A stretch of DNA of 64,000 bases, taken from positions 27,361 to 91,360 of the forward strand of contig JBBHKE010000999.1 of assembly GCA_037447655.1 (NCBI GenBank). Reading direction: 5' to 3'. Made by a program: the position numbers and the translations under genes. Of the stretch, positions 11,085-19,985 are shown piece after piece (the stretch's first letter is position 1; each line of letters starts with the position of its first letter). Origin of the DNA: Zygnema cylindricum (Eukaryota; Streptophyta; Zygnematophyceae; Zygnematales; Zygnemataceae). The notes below the pieces were generated by a model that saw only the letters and a list, made by a program, of their open reading frames with translations, had not been told where the DNA came from and did not search any database.

Positions 11085-12255
11085 TGCGCAGCCCCTATGA
11101 AACCCCACGAAAACTCTACGTAACTTCAAGCAACCCTACGCAACCCTACCCAACTCTACAAAACCGTAGAATTACGTACGGCTGCGTACGGTTGCGCAGA
11201 GTTGAGTAGAGAGGCTTACAGTTACATAGAGCCTGCGTAGGGTTACGTAGGGCTACAAAGGTTTACGTAACGTTACGTAGGGTTACGTAGGGTAACGTAG
11301 GGTTACGCAGAGTTCCTAGAGTTGCAATAGGTTTTGCGCAGGGCATAAAAAAAAAACCCTCCGAGTTTTGAGTTTTTCGTATGATCTTGTGGAATAGCGT
11401 GGAGTTAGGGTGACGTTCCATCAAGCGAAAAGTGGCGTAGTTTACAGAAATCCGCGACCCTCCGTACCAAATATTACCGCCTATTTTGTTTTTATTTGAA
11501 AAACAACATTACAGAGAATCTTGCCGATACTCTCCGAAGGTCTTGGAGGTAATACTGGCCGTCGGATGTTCATCTGCGAAGAGTTCGCTTCATGTCTTTT
11601 TGTAACTGTCAACCCACCTCGAGGAGGTGGGTTGGCAAATACAAAAAAAAAAAATCGTGACACGCTAGACGATTAAGCTACGTGTCATGATGGAAAGCCA
11701 ACGAAAAATCTTAAGATTTGCGCATGACACGCGATTTCCAAAATACAAGCGAAAATAAAAACGAAATTTCGTAACATTCCCTCGTCACGCTATTTTCGGT
11801 AACTTTTGTTTGTCACACTATTTCTCTAAAAGGACTTTCGTTATGTTGAAAACTGAAACCCTAAAAAATGAGCTGGCGTTTGCAAAAAGTATAAAAAGTT
11901 TTGTGATATTATTATTTCGTACGCAGGTACATGGTACGCAAGTCAAGATTTGAAGTTAAAGTTTTTCGGTGCTAAAAATCTGAAAGATATTCAATATCGG
12001 ATCGTAGCCTGCGTGGCGCCAATCAATTTAGAACACGTGGCTTACAGACTCTACGTGATGGAACATCGACTCAATCGACCTGGTCTGTAGAGTTTGCCGT
12101 ACAATTACAAAAACGTATGATGGAACTTCACCCTTACTCGGAGTTAGCGTAGGGTTGCATAGAGTGCGTACGGTTAAATAGGGGGTTTTGTAGGGTTGCA
12201 TAGAGTGCGTACGGTTAAATAGGGGGTTTTGTAGGGTTGCATAGAGTTGCCTCGT
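11085..12255. repeat. Fold-back repeat built of GTAGGGTTACG-like units, split by a Harbinger-like element
   Basis: The left part (11085-11160) carries units such as CAACCCTACGCAACCCTACC. From about 11160 the complement dominates, with many units like GTAGGGTTACGTAGGG up to 11340. The same unit type resumes at 12140-12255, after the family A element, with a clear direct duplication (GGTTGCATAGAGTGCGTACG twice). The unit resembles but is not the plant telomere repeat TTTAGGG. Confidence 0.6.
11408..12133 (+). mobile_element. Non-autonomous PIF/Harbinger-like element, family A, copy 2
   Basis: This 726-bp copy has TTA directly at both ends (11405-11407 and 12134-12136), and terminal inverted repeats GGGTGACGTTCCATCAAGCG and GGGTGAAGTTCCATCATACG. 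Its interior matches copy 1 but lacks the 206-bp duplication. The same 11-bp-arm hairpin is present near 11610-11634. It sits inside the fold-back repeat. No transposase is encoded. Confidence 0.82.
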
Positions 12256-12276
12256 GTTGTGTGAACGTACAGGTGG

Positions 12277-12839
12277 TACACGGCCAATCGCTATTAGCGT
12301 AATGTATACTAATTCCGTCCCGCTTTTTTTTTTTCAAATTCTCAAATAGCATAACTTATTCTGTTTTTTTCTTTACGCCATTTGGGGTTTTTTTCCAAGT
12401 ACCGTACAAAAAGAAAGTACGTTGTCTTTTAAATAGTGTGGTGTATAGTCAGTGTCATACCGTACAAAATCGTACCTTTTAAGTGAAATGGTATAATTAA
12501 TGAGTTTTAGTAACCGCGGACGCATGAGAATATGCGCTCTAAAAAGGGGATGAAATCGTGCTATCAAATATCCATTCGCACATATTCGTCCAACAACCAC
12601 GTTTCGACCGTGTGAACGTATGATTTGTGTACGATTTGTCAGATTTTGTACTAGTACCTACATTAGTGTAACCATGTTTGCGACCGACATATTTTGTTTT
12701 CAAAGACCTAAATTAGCAGTAGTAAACAACTAGAATGTATGTTTTTTTTGAAAATTTTCAAATTCATAATTAGCGTAAATCACTGTAATTATTCCTATAC
12801 GCTAAAGAAGCCTGTACGCTAATAGCGATTAGCGGTGTA
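12277..12839 (+). mobile_element. MITE of family D, copy 1
   Basis: The left end TACACGGCCAATCGCTATTA is mirrored at the right by TAATAGCGATTAGCGGTGTA. The interior contains the marker ATAGTGTGGTGTA and runs of thymines. Related copies with the same termini are at 53468-53968 and 54054-54597. No coding capacity is seen; the superfamily is not assigned. Confidence 0.65.
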
Positions 12840-12937
12840 GTGTACTGCTACACAGACAATACCCGATAAATGACCTGAATAAGGGTCTCCATGCGCCAAA
12901 GTCACGGTTTTTTTCGGTCGTTTTCCCGAAAAACTTA

Positions 12938-13694
12938 GGGTACGGCCCCCTGTGGCTAAGTACAGGTTTTTTTTGTCGTTTTCCTTTCAAACTTAGCGCC
13001 GTACTGCCTAAGTTGAAATCCTACGAAAAAATCACAATTTTGTAGAGTACAATTTGCGTCATTCTCGAACTTAGGATGTACGAAAATTTGTTGTCTTGTG
13101 TTTTTTCGACCCACTATCACGTCATCTTCAAACTTACCATAAACCATATCAACAATGTGTTTTAAGCAAAATAGGAAAACATATTCCCACGTGTGAAAAG
13201 TTTTCAAAAGTTTTTGACGATTGAAAAAAGTGCAGGGTTGTTCGTTTTTGTCCGCATGCACCTTGTATGGTTTTTTTTTCAAGGGTATCGAGGCTACAGT
13301 GTCATTTCACGCAAAGTTGAAAAATCTGCGAAGGTGAAAATATGCGAAGTCATGGCGGTCGGACATGAGAGGTTTACGCAAAGGCATGTCGTACAGCCAC
13401 GGTTGCGAGGGTGTACGTCTATGATGTCACGCAATGACATGCAACATAACAAATCGTTTCAAAAATTATGATGTGTCTTGCGACAATTCAAAAAGTTTTG
13501 AAAAAATACGTTGCGGCAAAGACAAATTGTACAAGGTGACAGCCGGTTACAGGTATCGTCGAGATATACAATCGTCACAAACTTAAGTAACAATTTCGAG
13601 TAAACACATAGAGACACCTGAAATCCGGGTCCGCCAGATTCGCGCTAGAATACAAAGTAAGTTCGCTAAGTTACAAGTAAATGGGGTTGTACCC
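12938..13694 (-). mobile_element. Family B Harbinger-like element, copy 3, inserted in another copy
   Basis: This copy is in the orientation opposite to copy 1. It begins GGGTACGGCCCCCTG after TTA (12935-12937) and ends GGGGTTGTACCC before TAA (13695-13697). The interior matches copy 1 read from the other strand. The sequence on either side is itself family B sequence, so this is a self-nested insertion. Confidence 0.68.
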
Positions 13695-13805
13695 TAAGAG
13701 TCGTACCGCGCAAGTGTTAAAATGTGTGTATTTTCTAGGTCTGTATTTGTCTATGTTGAAAATAATAAATTAATATTCACTATTTAATTTAGACTCTATA
13801 GTGAA

Positions 13806-13828
13806 GAGAGAGAGAGAGAGAGAGAGAG
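13806..13828. repeat. (GA)n microsatellite in LTR-B
   Basis: A run of GA dinucleotides occurs near the start of the outer LTR-B; the inverted inner copy has the matching (CT)n run near 21368-21388. The repeat is thus part of the LTR family rather than a separate feature. Confidence 0.9.
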
Positions 13829-13907
13829 TCACCATGACTGCCGCCATAGTGAGAAAGAAACAACCACACAGAAGACAAATTGATAGATTACCAAAATGTT
13901 GCCCACC

Positions 13908-13918
13908 GGATTTGAACC
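13908..13918 (-). promoter_or_regulatory. tRNA-like B-box (antisense) in outer LTR-B
   Basis: The plus strand reads GGATTTGAACC, so the minus strand reads GGTTCAAATCC, a match to the RNA polymerase III B-box consensus GGTTCRANNCC. The paired A-box-like block (ACGCCTTAACCATTAAGGC on the plus strand) was separated from it by the inner LTR insertion and now lies near 21438. Confidence 0.5.
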
Positions 13919-14799
13919 TAGGTTTACAAAATACTTTATAGACATACGTGAAATTCTATGGGTTCCATTTCCCTACATAAATCCCAGACCTAAAGAAGCT
14001 TATCTAGATAGTGCCGACTCCAAGTTGATACAAACACAAATGAATGACACCTTCACAGTCAGAACTCGTATACAAATTCACCTTTGTGAAAGAAGACTTT
14101 TTGTGTGCTCAGTTTCACCACAGAATGCAAAGCTTGAACATGTGTTTTGGACAACATTCCCCACTTTGACTTTCCTTTAGAAATGCCGCCACCGTGGCAA
14201 GCAAAATCTCTGACTGACTACACCTTTGTGTAGCATGGACTCCCTTGAGTTTGCAGCAAAAAAAATGTTCGAATTTGCTCCCCTGAGCAGTTAGTTATGG
14301 CTGGCCAAAGATGGCGTATAAATACAAAAGGTCACCTGGAGAGAGGCGCCTCATTGACGCTAAGTCCCTTAACTCCTACTAACACCTACATACTACTGTG
14401 CCCTAGACCTATCAAAAGAGTATATAGTAGAAGAAGGTATAGTGGCCGATTGTACTTCTTGTACGGCCATTATACAACATGGCCTTTTGGTTGACACTTG
14501 TCAACTTGGGAGCCATCGTTCCTCCTATCTTTTATGGCGTCAAATAATGTGGCGCCACGTGGCACAACGCGCCGCTATGTTCGAAATGTAGAAATTAATG
14601 GTTTTAAGTATTTTCTAGGTCTAAATAGAAACAAAGAAGCCGAGGCAGTCTACCTCTAACTTCTCTCTCCAACTCTCAAACTTGTCGCAGTCACTGAGAA
14701 ATTGGAGAGGAAGCTAGAGCCATGGCTACCTAAGCTATCCTCAGGTTTACGGGAAATTTATATTAGTTTACGGATTAATTACTAAAAGGTATATGCCGG

Positions 14800-14882
14800 C
14801 GGAAGGATTTGATCCTGGTACCTGCCGGCCGACAGCTAATAATAGCCGGTAGCCTTAGCCGTTAAGTCTAGAAGTACTGATG
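14800..14882 (-). other. Antisense tRNA-like module with A- and B-box matches in the 5' LTR of element 1
   Basis: Read on the minus strand, a block CTTAACGGCTAAGGCTACC resembles a tRNA D-arm/A-box, and GGATCAAATCC (plus 14805-14815) resembles the B-box. The spacing suits a tRNA-like unit, but a full cloverleaf with a 7-bp acceptor stem was not found. The same module sits at a similar place in the 3' LTR and in every other copia LTR of the window. Transcription by RNA polymerase III is inference only. Confidence 0.5.
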
Positions 14883-15440
14883 CATGATATGTAGTACGAT
14901 AATTATATATACATGTACACGTAGGATAAATCATTTAACTATAACTATTTACGGGACACATAGATATGGAATTGTAAAAGTACGAATTGCGGTACGGATA
15001 TGAAATCAATACCGCGCATTGATTTCGGACGCGAAACAAATACCGCGCATGTATTTATTACGGCTACGATCAAAAACGAGTTTAATCGGACGGCCGGAAA
15101 TTGCGCCGAGATCGCGGAAGGAGAATTCGGCGGTTTGTGGGCAGCGCCACATCGGATGACACGTGGCGATGTGACATTGGAGTGCGGCATCTCCGAGGAT
15201 TTAAGGAGCGAATCCGGATACTCCACGTGTGGACATTTAGGCCATGTCGTACAATATCCGTACATAAAGTACACCGGCAGTTGTACTTTTACGTACGGAA
15301 CTGAAATCTGATTGGTTCCGTACATCAGTAGATAGAGTCTGTGAGAGAGATAGGACTTAGAAAAAATTAGAAGATAGGACCCTCTCTCCCAGAGAGCTTA
15401 TGTACAAAAGGTCAACTTTGACCCACCATAACTTACTGCT

Positions 15441-15489
15441 CAGGGGAGCAAATTCAGAGATTCTTTTTGCTATCGACTCACGGGAGTCT
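15441..15489 (+). promoter_or_regulatory. Conserved LTR leader block with an inverted repeat
   Basis: The block CAGGGGAGCAAATTC is followed by TTCTTTTTGCTATCGACTCA and then CGGGAGTC. GACTC and GAGTC can pair as a hairpin stem. The block is kept in all copia LTR families here, including the diverged B (21961-22010) and C (42054-42082) families. It lies downstream of the TATA-like sequences, so it should be in the transcript leader. A role in RNA packaging, reverse transcription or translation is possible but unproven. Confidence 0.5.
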
Positions 15490-15633
15490 TATCTTCACAG
15501 GGGTGAAGTTGGTCAGAGTTTTTGTCTGCCAGGGTGGCAGTTATTTTTGCTTAAACACAAAGGGGTCAGGATTATCCTAGAGGCTTCTTGGAAGCTGTCC
15601 ACTCTGAGGACTTATGGAGGTCTCAGAGTTTCA

Positions 15634-15648
15634 GGTTATGGGCCCACC
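15634..15648 (+). promoter_or_regulatory. Primer-binding site complementary to the anticodon arm of initiator tRNA-Met
   Basis: GGTTATGGGCCCACC begins at the first base after the 5' LTR. Its reverse complement GGTGGGCCCATAACC is the anticodon stem-loop of plant initiator tRNA-Met (anticodon CAU). Most plant copia elements instead pair with the tRNA 3' end (TGGTATCAGAGC). Priming from an internal or cleaved tRNA is established for Drosophila copia. The site contains the ATG of the Gag-Pol frame (15638-15640). Confidence 0.85.
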
Positions 15649-18600
15649 CTCTAGGGTACCAATATTTAATGGAACTGGCTTCATATACTGGGAAAGTATG
15701 ATGATAGGAGCTCTATGCGAAAAAAGGTTTTGGGGGATAGTGAGTGGACGATTGGGGCGTCCATCAAGTCTTGGAATTCCTCCAGGGTTTGGAGGAACCA
15801 GATTCACCAGGAAAGAGGATCCACCTTCAACGGAGGAAACAAAAGAAGGAGAGGTGGTGGACAAAGGAAAGGAGAAGGAGACGACCACACCAATAGCAAC
15901 TGGTTCGACGTTCATGTCACCTATTCCGAGGAACGAGGAGAATGATACTGAAACCTGGGACTTCAACAATATGGCGGCAAAGCACTTCATCCTACGCCAT
16001 CTCACTCAAGGACTTGCATGTCCTCATTTGCAGGTAGAAAGGGCATCCGATCTTTGGATGGCTCTCATAGAGATGTACCGAAGTGGTACGATTCAGCAAC
16101 AACAGTTGGCTGATCAGAAAGTTAAGGAGTATGTATATAAAGGGGGAAATATGTTGGATTTTTGCAATGAGCTTGCTACACTCTTCATGGAGCTACACAG
16201 TGCGGGAAAAGATTTTAGTGAAAAAGAAAAGGTTAACTGTTTACTGATGAAGTTACCTGATGAGTTCGTGAACATAGTTTACCGTGTGCAGGACTTGCCT
16301 GACTCAAGGTGGATATGGAACTCAGTGGTAGGGATGATTCTAGTTCAAGAGAATACAATCGAGATCCGAAGGGGAGGAAAGAGTGGCCAAGCCTTGGCAA
16401 CAGCCACTGATTGGAGGAACAGGGATTCCCGAAAACCGGTCGGAAACTATGGGGGTAGGGAGCAGAAAAAACAGGCCGACGAATTCGAACCAAGGGCTCC
16501 CAAAGGTTTATGTCATTTTTGTAAGAAACCGGGGCACTATATGGCAGAGTGCACTAAGCTAACCGAGCTTCGGTTAAAGGAGGGGCAGACCGGTGGTACC
16601 CCGAGAGGAAAGAAAAAGGCCCTTGTCACACAGGTACTTGAGGCGGAATCCGAGGACGAGGACGATGAGCTCCTTTTGGATGAGGAGTTGGAGGCGAAAA
16701 ATGAGGTCGAAATTCCACGAAGGCAGAAATGTGCTTACGGTGGATTGAAAGGTGAAGCAGGGTGGATCATAGATTCAGGTGCCTCCATGCACATGTGTAA
16801 GGATAGGCACCTGTTCACTAAGATAAGAAAGATTCCCACCGTAGAGATAGAGTACGGGGATGGGAGGATAGTCACCACTACTCTTGTAGGATCGGTAGAT
16901 CTGAAAGTGTTAGTAGAAGGAAAGGCATCCATATTAACATTCTCCGATGTATTGTTTATTCCGGAGCTGAACAAAAATCTTATCTCTACATCAGTATTAG
17001 ATGATAAGGGTTTTTTTACTAGCACTAGGGAAGGAGTCTTTACTGCTAGTTTTGAGGATGATGTCTATTTCATTGCTGAGAAAGGTAGCCATGGGATGTT
17101 TAGGCTGATCTTAAGTAATGAAAAGAAAAAACTTTATTACGCTGGTGTTCATGATATTATGATGTGGCATAAGAGGCTTGGGCATGTGAATCTAGATAAG
17201 TTAAGAGAGATGAAAAAGATGGGAGTGGTGGAAGGGATTCAGTTCAGTGAGAGTGATGATATAAGTGATTGTAGTGGATGTGCTCAAGGTAAAGCACACA
17301 GATTACCCTTTCCTAAATCAGCCACCTATAAGGGAGAAAAAATTCTAGATCTAGTACACACAGATATTTGGGGACCGGCTAAAGTGCCCTCACCGGGGGG
17401 GAAGAGATTTATGATGACTATAACTGATGATTGGTCTCGGTATTCCCGGGTATATTTTTTGAAAAACAAGTCCGAAGCTGAGGATTGTTTTAGACAATAT
17501 AAAGCATGGAGCGAAAAACTCCATGAAACTCCAATCAAGAGAGTAAGGAGTGACAATGGTGGAGAGTATACTTCTAACCAGTTTGAGGATTTTCTGAGGG
17601 AAGATGGGGTTCAACACCAAAAGACAGTTCCAGAAAATCCGGAACAGAATGGGGTAGCTGAAAGGTTAAATAGAACACTAAGTGATAGTGCTAGAAGTAT
17701 GTTGTCAGATAAAAAGATAGGAAAAAGGTTTTGGGCAGAAGCTATGAACTGTGCTAATTACCTCAAGAATAGAGTTCTTACTTCAGCTATAAAAGATCAA
17801 ACACCTTATGAGAGATGGACAGGCCGGAAACCAGACATATCTCACTTAAAGGTTTTCGGCAGTCAAGTGTTCAGTCTAGATACTGATCGGTCCAATTGGA
17901 AGCTAGATCCTAAAGGAAAACCGGGATACTTATTAGGATATGATGAAGATGTTAAAGGATATAGAGTTTATGATCTAAAAAGGGAAGATATAATCTTAGT
18001 AAAGCATCTAGTAGTTATGGATGAAGGAAATTCTGTGGATCCCTTCAAATATACGAAGTCAGTAAAAATCAGATTTGAGTCAGAAAATTCCGATGACTTT
18101 GAGCTTCCTAACTACCCAGGTTTTAGAGAAGATGACATTCTTGCAGGTACAAATCAGACCGAAAAGGACTCGGCTGTGGAAACTCCAGTGACAACTCTAC
18201 TCGAAGCGGAAGACGTGGTGGAAATTGATTCGGAATCAAGGGATAGGGGAGAAGTCGAGTTTGTTCGAAAGAATCCACGAGAACCATCTATTCCGGCCTC
18301 AGATTTTGAGGGGGGGAGGAGAAGTAGCAAAAGACTGCAAGAAAAACAGGTTATTAACAAGGTAACTAAACTATCTCATCAAGATGAACCTCAAACTTAT
18401 GGAGAGGCGATGACTTGTCCAGAAAGAAACCGATGGAAGACAGCCATCAATGAGGAGATGGCTTCAATCATGGCAGCCGATACTTGGGAGCTGGTGGACT
18501 GTCCACCTAACCGAAAACCAATCGGTTGTAAGTGGGTTTTCAAACTAAAACTGAACCCAGATAACACAATCGAGCGCTACAAGGCTAGATTAGTGGCAAA

Positions 18601-19972
18601 GGGATTTACACAAAAGGAAGGAATTGACTACGAGGAAACCTTTGCCCCGGTGGTCAGATTTCCCTCCGTCCGCATACTTCTCAGTTTAGCAGCGGCGGAA
18701 GACATGGAAGTGCATCAGATGGACATCAAGACAGCCTTTTTGCATGGAGAATTGGAAGAGGAGATCTTCATGCGACAACCCGAAGGGTTTGTGGAAGAAG
18801 GAGAGGAGAGTAAGGTATGCCGGCTGATTAAATCTCTTTATGGTTTGAAACAGGCGCCCCGACAGTGGAATAAGAAGCTTGATGAGTTTCTTACCGGTCT
18901 AGGATATATTCGGATCAGCTCAGATCACTCAATCTATGTTTTCGAAGATGAGGAAGGTCTTATATTTATTGCAATTTATGTTGATGATTTGCTTGTTTTA
19001 AGTAAATCAATGGAAAAAATTAACAAACTGAAAACCGATCTTAAGGGGAGATTTGAAATGAAGGATATGGGAGAAGCAAGATATATTTTGGGAATTCAAG
19101 TAGAGAGAGACCGGAAAAGGAAAATTATAAGATTGACTCAAAAGGAAGCAATAGGGAACATGCTTGAAAAATTTCAAATGGATAAAGCTAATAGTTGTAC
19201 AACTCCAATGGAGTTAAAGAAGGGAAGTGAGGGGAGTGAGGAAGAAGGAGTCATAGTCTTAGACGAGGTATTATCTCCTGATGAACAGAAGTTCATGCAG
19301 ACTATTCCTTACAGACAAGTAGTGGGAAGTCTAATCTATTTTATGAATTGTACCCGGCCGGATTTAGCTGCAGCTGTAGGAGTGCTGAGTAGAAGTTTAA
19401 ATGCTCCCACTAAGAAGGATTGGGAGGCAGCTAAGAGAGTCCTTAGATACTTGATAGGAACTAGGGATCTATGGTTGCATTTGGGTGGGGAGAATACTGA
19501 CATCACCACTTGGAGTGATGCCAGTTATGGTGATGCTCCGATGAGGAGATGCACTTCTGGATATGTATTATATGTGGGTGATGGGGCTTGCTGTTGGAGT
19601 AGCAAACAGCAAAAGGTTATTGCTCAGTCCACCATGGAGGCTGAGTATATGGCCTCTTGCTCTGCTGTAAAAGAATTGATGTGGGTCAAGTCTTTGCTTG
19701 GTGAGCTTGGTCACCTTAAGAGTGGTGTGCAGAAAATATTTTGTGATAATCAGGCAGCAATCGCTATTTCTGCCAATCCTAAACATCATTTTAAAGCCAA
19801 ACACATGGACATCAGACTCAGCTTTGTTAGAGAGAAAGTAGAAAACAAAATAATCAGTTTAGAGTACAGGCCAGATAGTGAGATGGTAGCAGATATGATG
19901 ACCAAACCTGTGCCTTCCCCTAAGCTAATTTTCTGCAGGGAGAAGTGTGGTCTGAAATTAAAGATTGACTAG
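15638..19972 (+). CDS. Gag-Pol polyprotein of copia element 1
   Basis: One uninterrupted frame of 1444 codons encodes the copia order Gag, protease, integrase, reverse transcriptase, RNase H. Visible marks, by approximate residue: CCHC knuckle CHFCKKPGHYMAEC (292-305); protease IIDSGASMHM (about 377); integrase zinc motif HKRLGH...CSGC (from about 510), then HTDIWG, SDNGGEY and NGVAERLNRT for the catalytic D, D and E; reverse transcriptase with YVDDLLVL (about 1113); RNase H with WSDASYG, TMEAEY and CDNQAA (from about 1290). All catalytic residues I could check are present. I chose the ATG at 15638 because the same ATG is kept in element 3; an in-frame ATG at 15614 lies inside the LTR and would add eight residues. 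No Gag stop or frameshift signal is seen, so Gag excess would need another mechanism. Confidence 0.95.
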   Translation: MGPPSRVPIFNGTGFIYWESMMIGALCEKRFWGIVSGRLGRPSSLGIPPGFGGTRFTRKEDPPSTEETKEGEVVDKGKEKETTTPIATGSTFMSPIPRNEENDTETWDFNNMAAKHFILRHLTQGLACPHLQVERASDLWMALIEMYRSGTIQQQQLADQKVKEYVYKGGNMLDFCNELATLFMELHSAGKDFSEKEKVNCLLMKLPDEFVNIVYRVQDLPDSRWIWNSVVGMILVQENTIEIRRGGKSGQALATATDWRNRDSRKPVGNYGGREQKKQADEFEPRAPKGLCHFCKKPGHYMAECTKLTELRLKEGQTGGTPRGKKKALVTQVLEAESEDEDDELLLDEELEAKNEVEIPRRQKCAYGGLKGEAGWIIDSGASMHMCKDRHLFTKIRKIPTVEIEYGDGRIVTTTLVGSVDLKVLVEGKASILTFSDVLFIPELNKNLISTSVLDDKGFFTSTREGVFTASFEDDVYFIAEKGSHGMFRLILSNEKKKLYYAGVHDIMMWHKRLGHVNLDKLREMKKMGVVEGIQFSESDDISDCSGCAQGKAHRLPFPKSATYKGEKILDLVHTDIWGPAKVPSPGGKRFMMTITDDWSRYSRVYFLKNKSEAEDCFRQYKAWSEKLHETPIKRVRSDNGGEYTSNQFEDFLREDGVQHQKTVPENPEQNGVAERLNRTLSDSARSMLSDKKIGKRFWAEAMNCANYLKNRVLTSAIKDQTPYERWTGRKPDISHLKVFGSQVFSLDTDRSNWKLDPKGKPGYLLGYDEDVKGYRVYDLKREDIILVKHLVVMDEGNSVDPFKYTKSVKIRFESENSDDFELPNYPGFREDDILAGTNQTEKDSAVETPVTTLLEAEDVVEIDSESRDRGEVEFVRKNPREPSIPASDFEGGRRSSKRLQEKQVINKVTKLSHQDEPQTYGEAMTCPERNRWKTAINEEMASIMAADTWELVDCPPNRKPIGCKWVFKLKLNPDNTIERYKARLVAKGFTQKEGIDYEETFAPVVRFPSVRILLSLAAAEDMEVHQMDIKTAFLHGELEEEIFMRQPEGFVEEGEESKVCRLIKSLYGLKQAPRQWNKKLDEFLTGLGYIRISSDHSIYVFEDEEGLIFIAIYVDDLLVLSKSMEKINKLKTDLKGRFEMKDMGEARYILGIQVERDRKRKIIRLTQKEAIGNMLEKFQMDKANSCTTPMELKKGSEGSEEEGVIVLDEVLSPDEQKFMQTIPYRQVVGSLIYFMNCTRPDLAAAVGVLSRSLNAPTKKDWEAAKRVLRYLIGTRDLWLHLGGENTDITTWSDASYGDAPMRRCTSGYVLYVGDGACCWSSKQQKVIAQSTMEAEYMASCSAVKELMWVKSLLGELGHLKSGVQKIFCDNQAAIAISANPKHHFKAKHMDIRLSFVREKVENKIISLEYRPDSEMVADMMTKPVPSPKLIFCREKCGLKLKID

Positions 19973-19974
19973 AA

Positions 19975-19985
19975 AATAAGGGGAG
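19975..19985 (+). promoter_or_regulatory. Polypurine tract of element 1
   Basis: AATAAGGGGAG directly precedes the TG of the 3' LTR and follows the Gag-Pol stop codon. Element 3 has the same tract; the family C elements have AATAAGAGGAG and a variant of it. Confidence 0.85.

Larger units (their letters stand above)
14587..15633 (+). repeat. 5' LTR of copia element 1
   Basis: It starts TGTAGAAATTAATGG and ends GAGTTTCA. From start to end it holds the TATTTTCTAGGTCT motif, an antisense tRNA-like module (about 14800-14880), inverted CCGTAC/GTACGG-rich segments, and the leader block near 15441-15489. Small open frames inside it occur in both LTRs and are not genes. Confidence 0.95.

Noticed and set aside
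11160-11340. Interstitial telomere repeat
   Set aside because: The unit is GTAGGGTTACG-like rather than TTTAGGG and forms an inverted arrangement.
13754-13760. LTR-B start at 13754 instead of 13715
   Set aside because: The family B Harbinger sequence breaks at 13714, and the 39 bp between hold the TATTTTCTAGGTCT motif typical of LTR starts here; the inner copy seems to have lost them.
15000-15311. Open frames inside the LTRs (103 codons and overlapping frames, also at 20399-20710)
   Set aside because: They are identical in both LTRs of one element, lie in non-coding LTR sequence and show no domain.
15614-15637. Gag-Pol start at the upstream ATG in the LTR
   Set aside because: The ATG at 15638 is the one retained in element 3; the upstream one remains possible as an alternative start.
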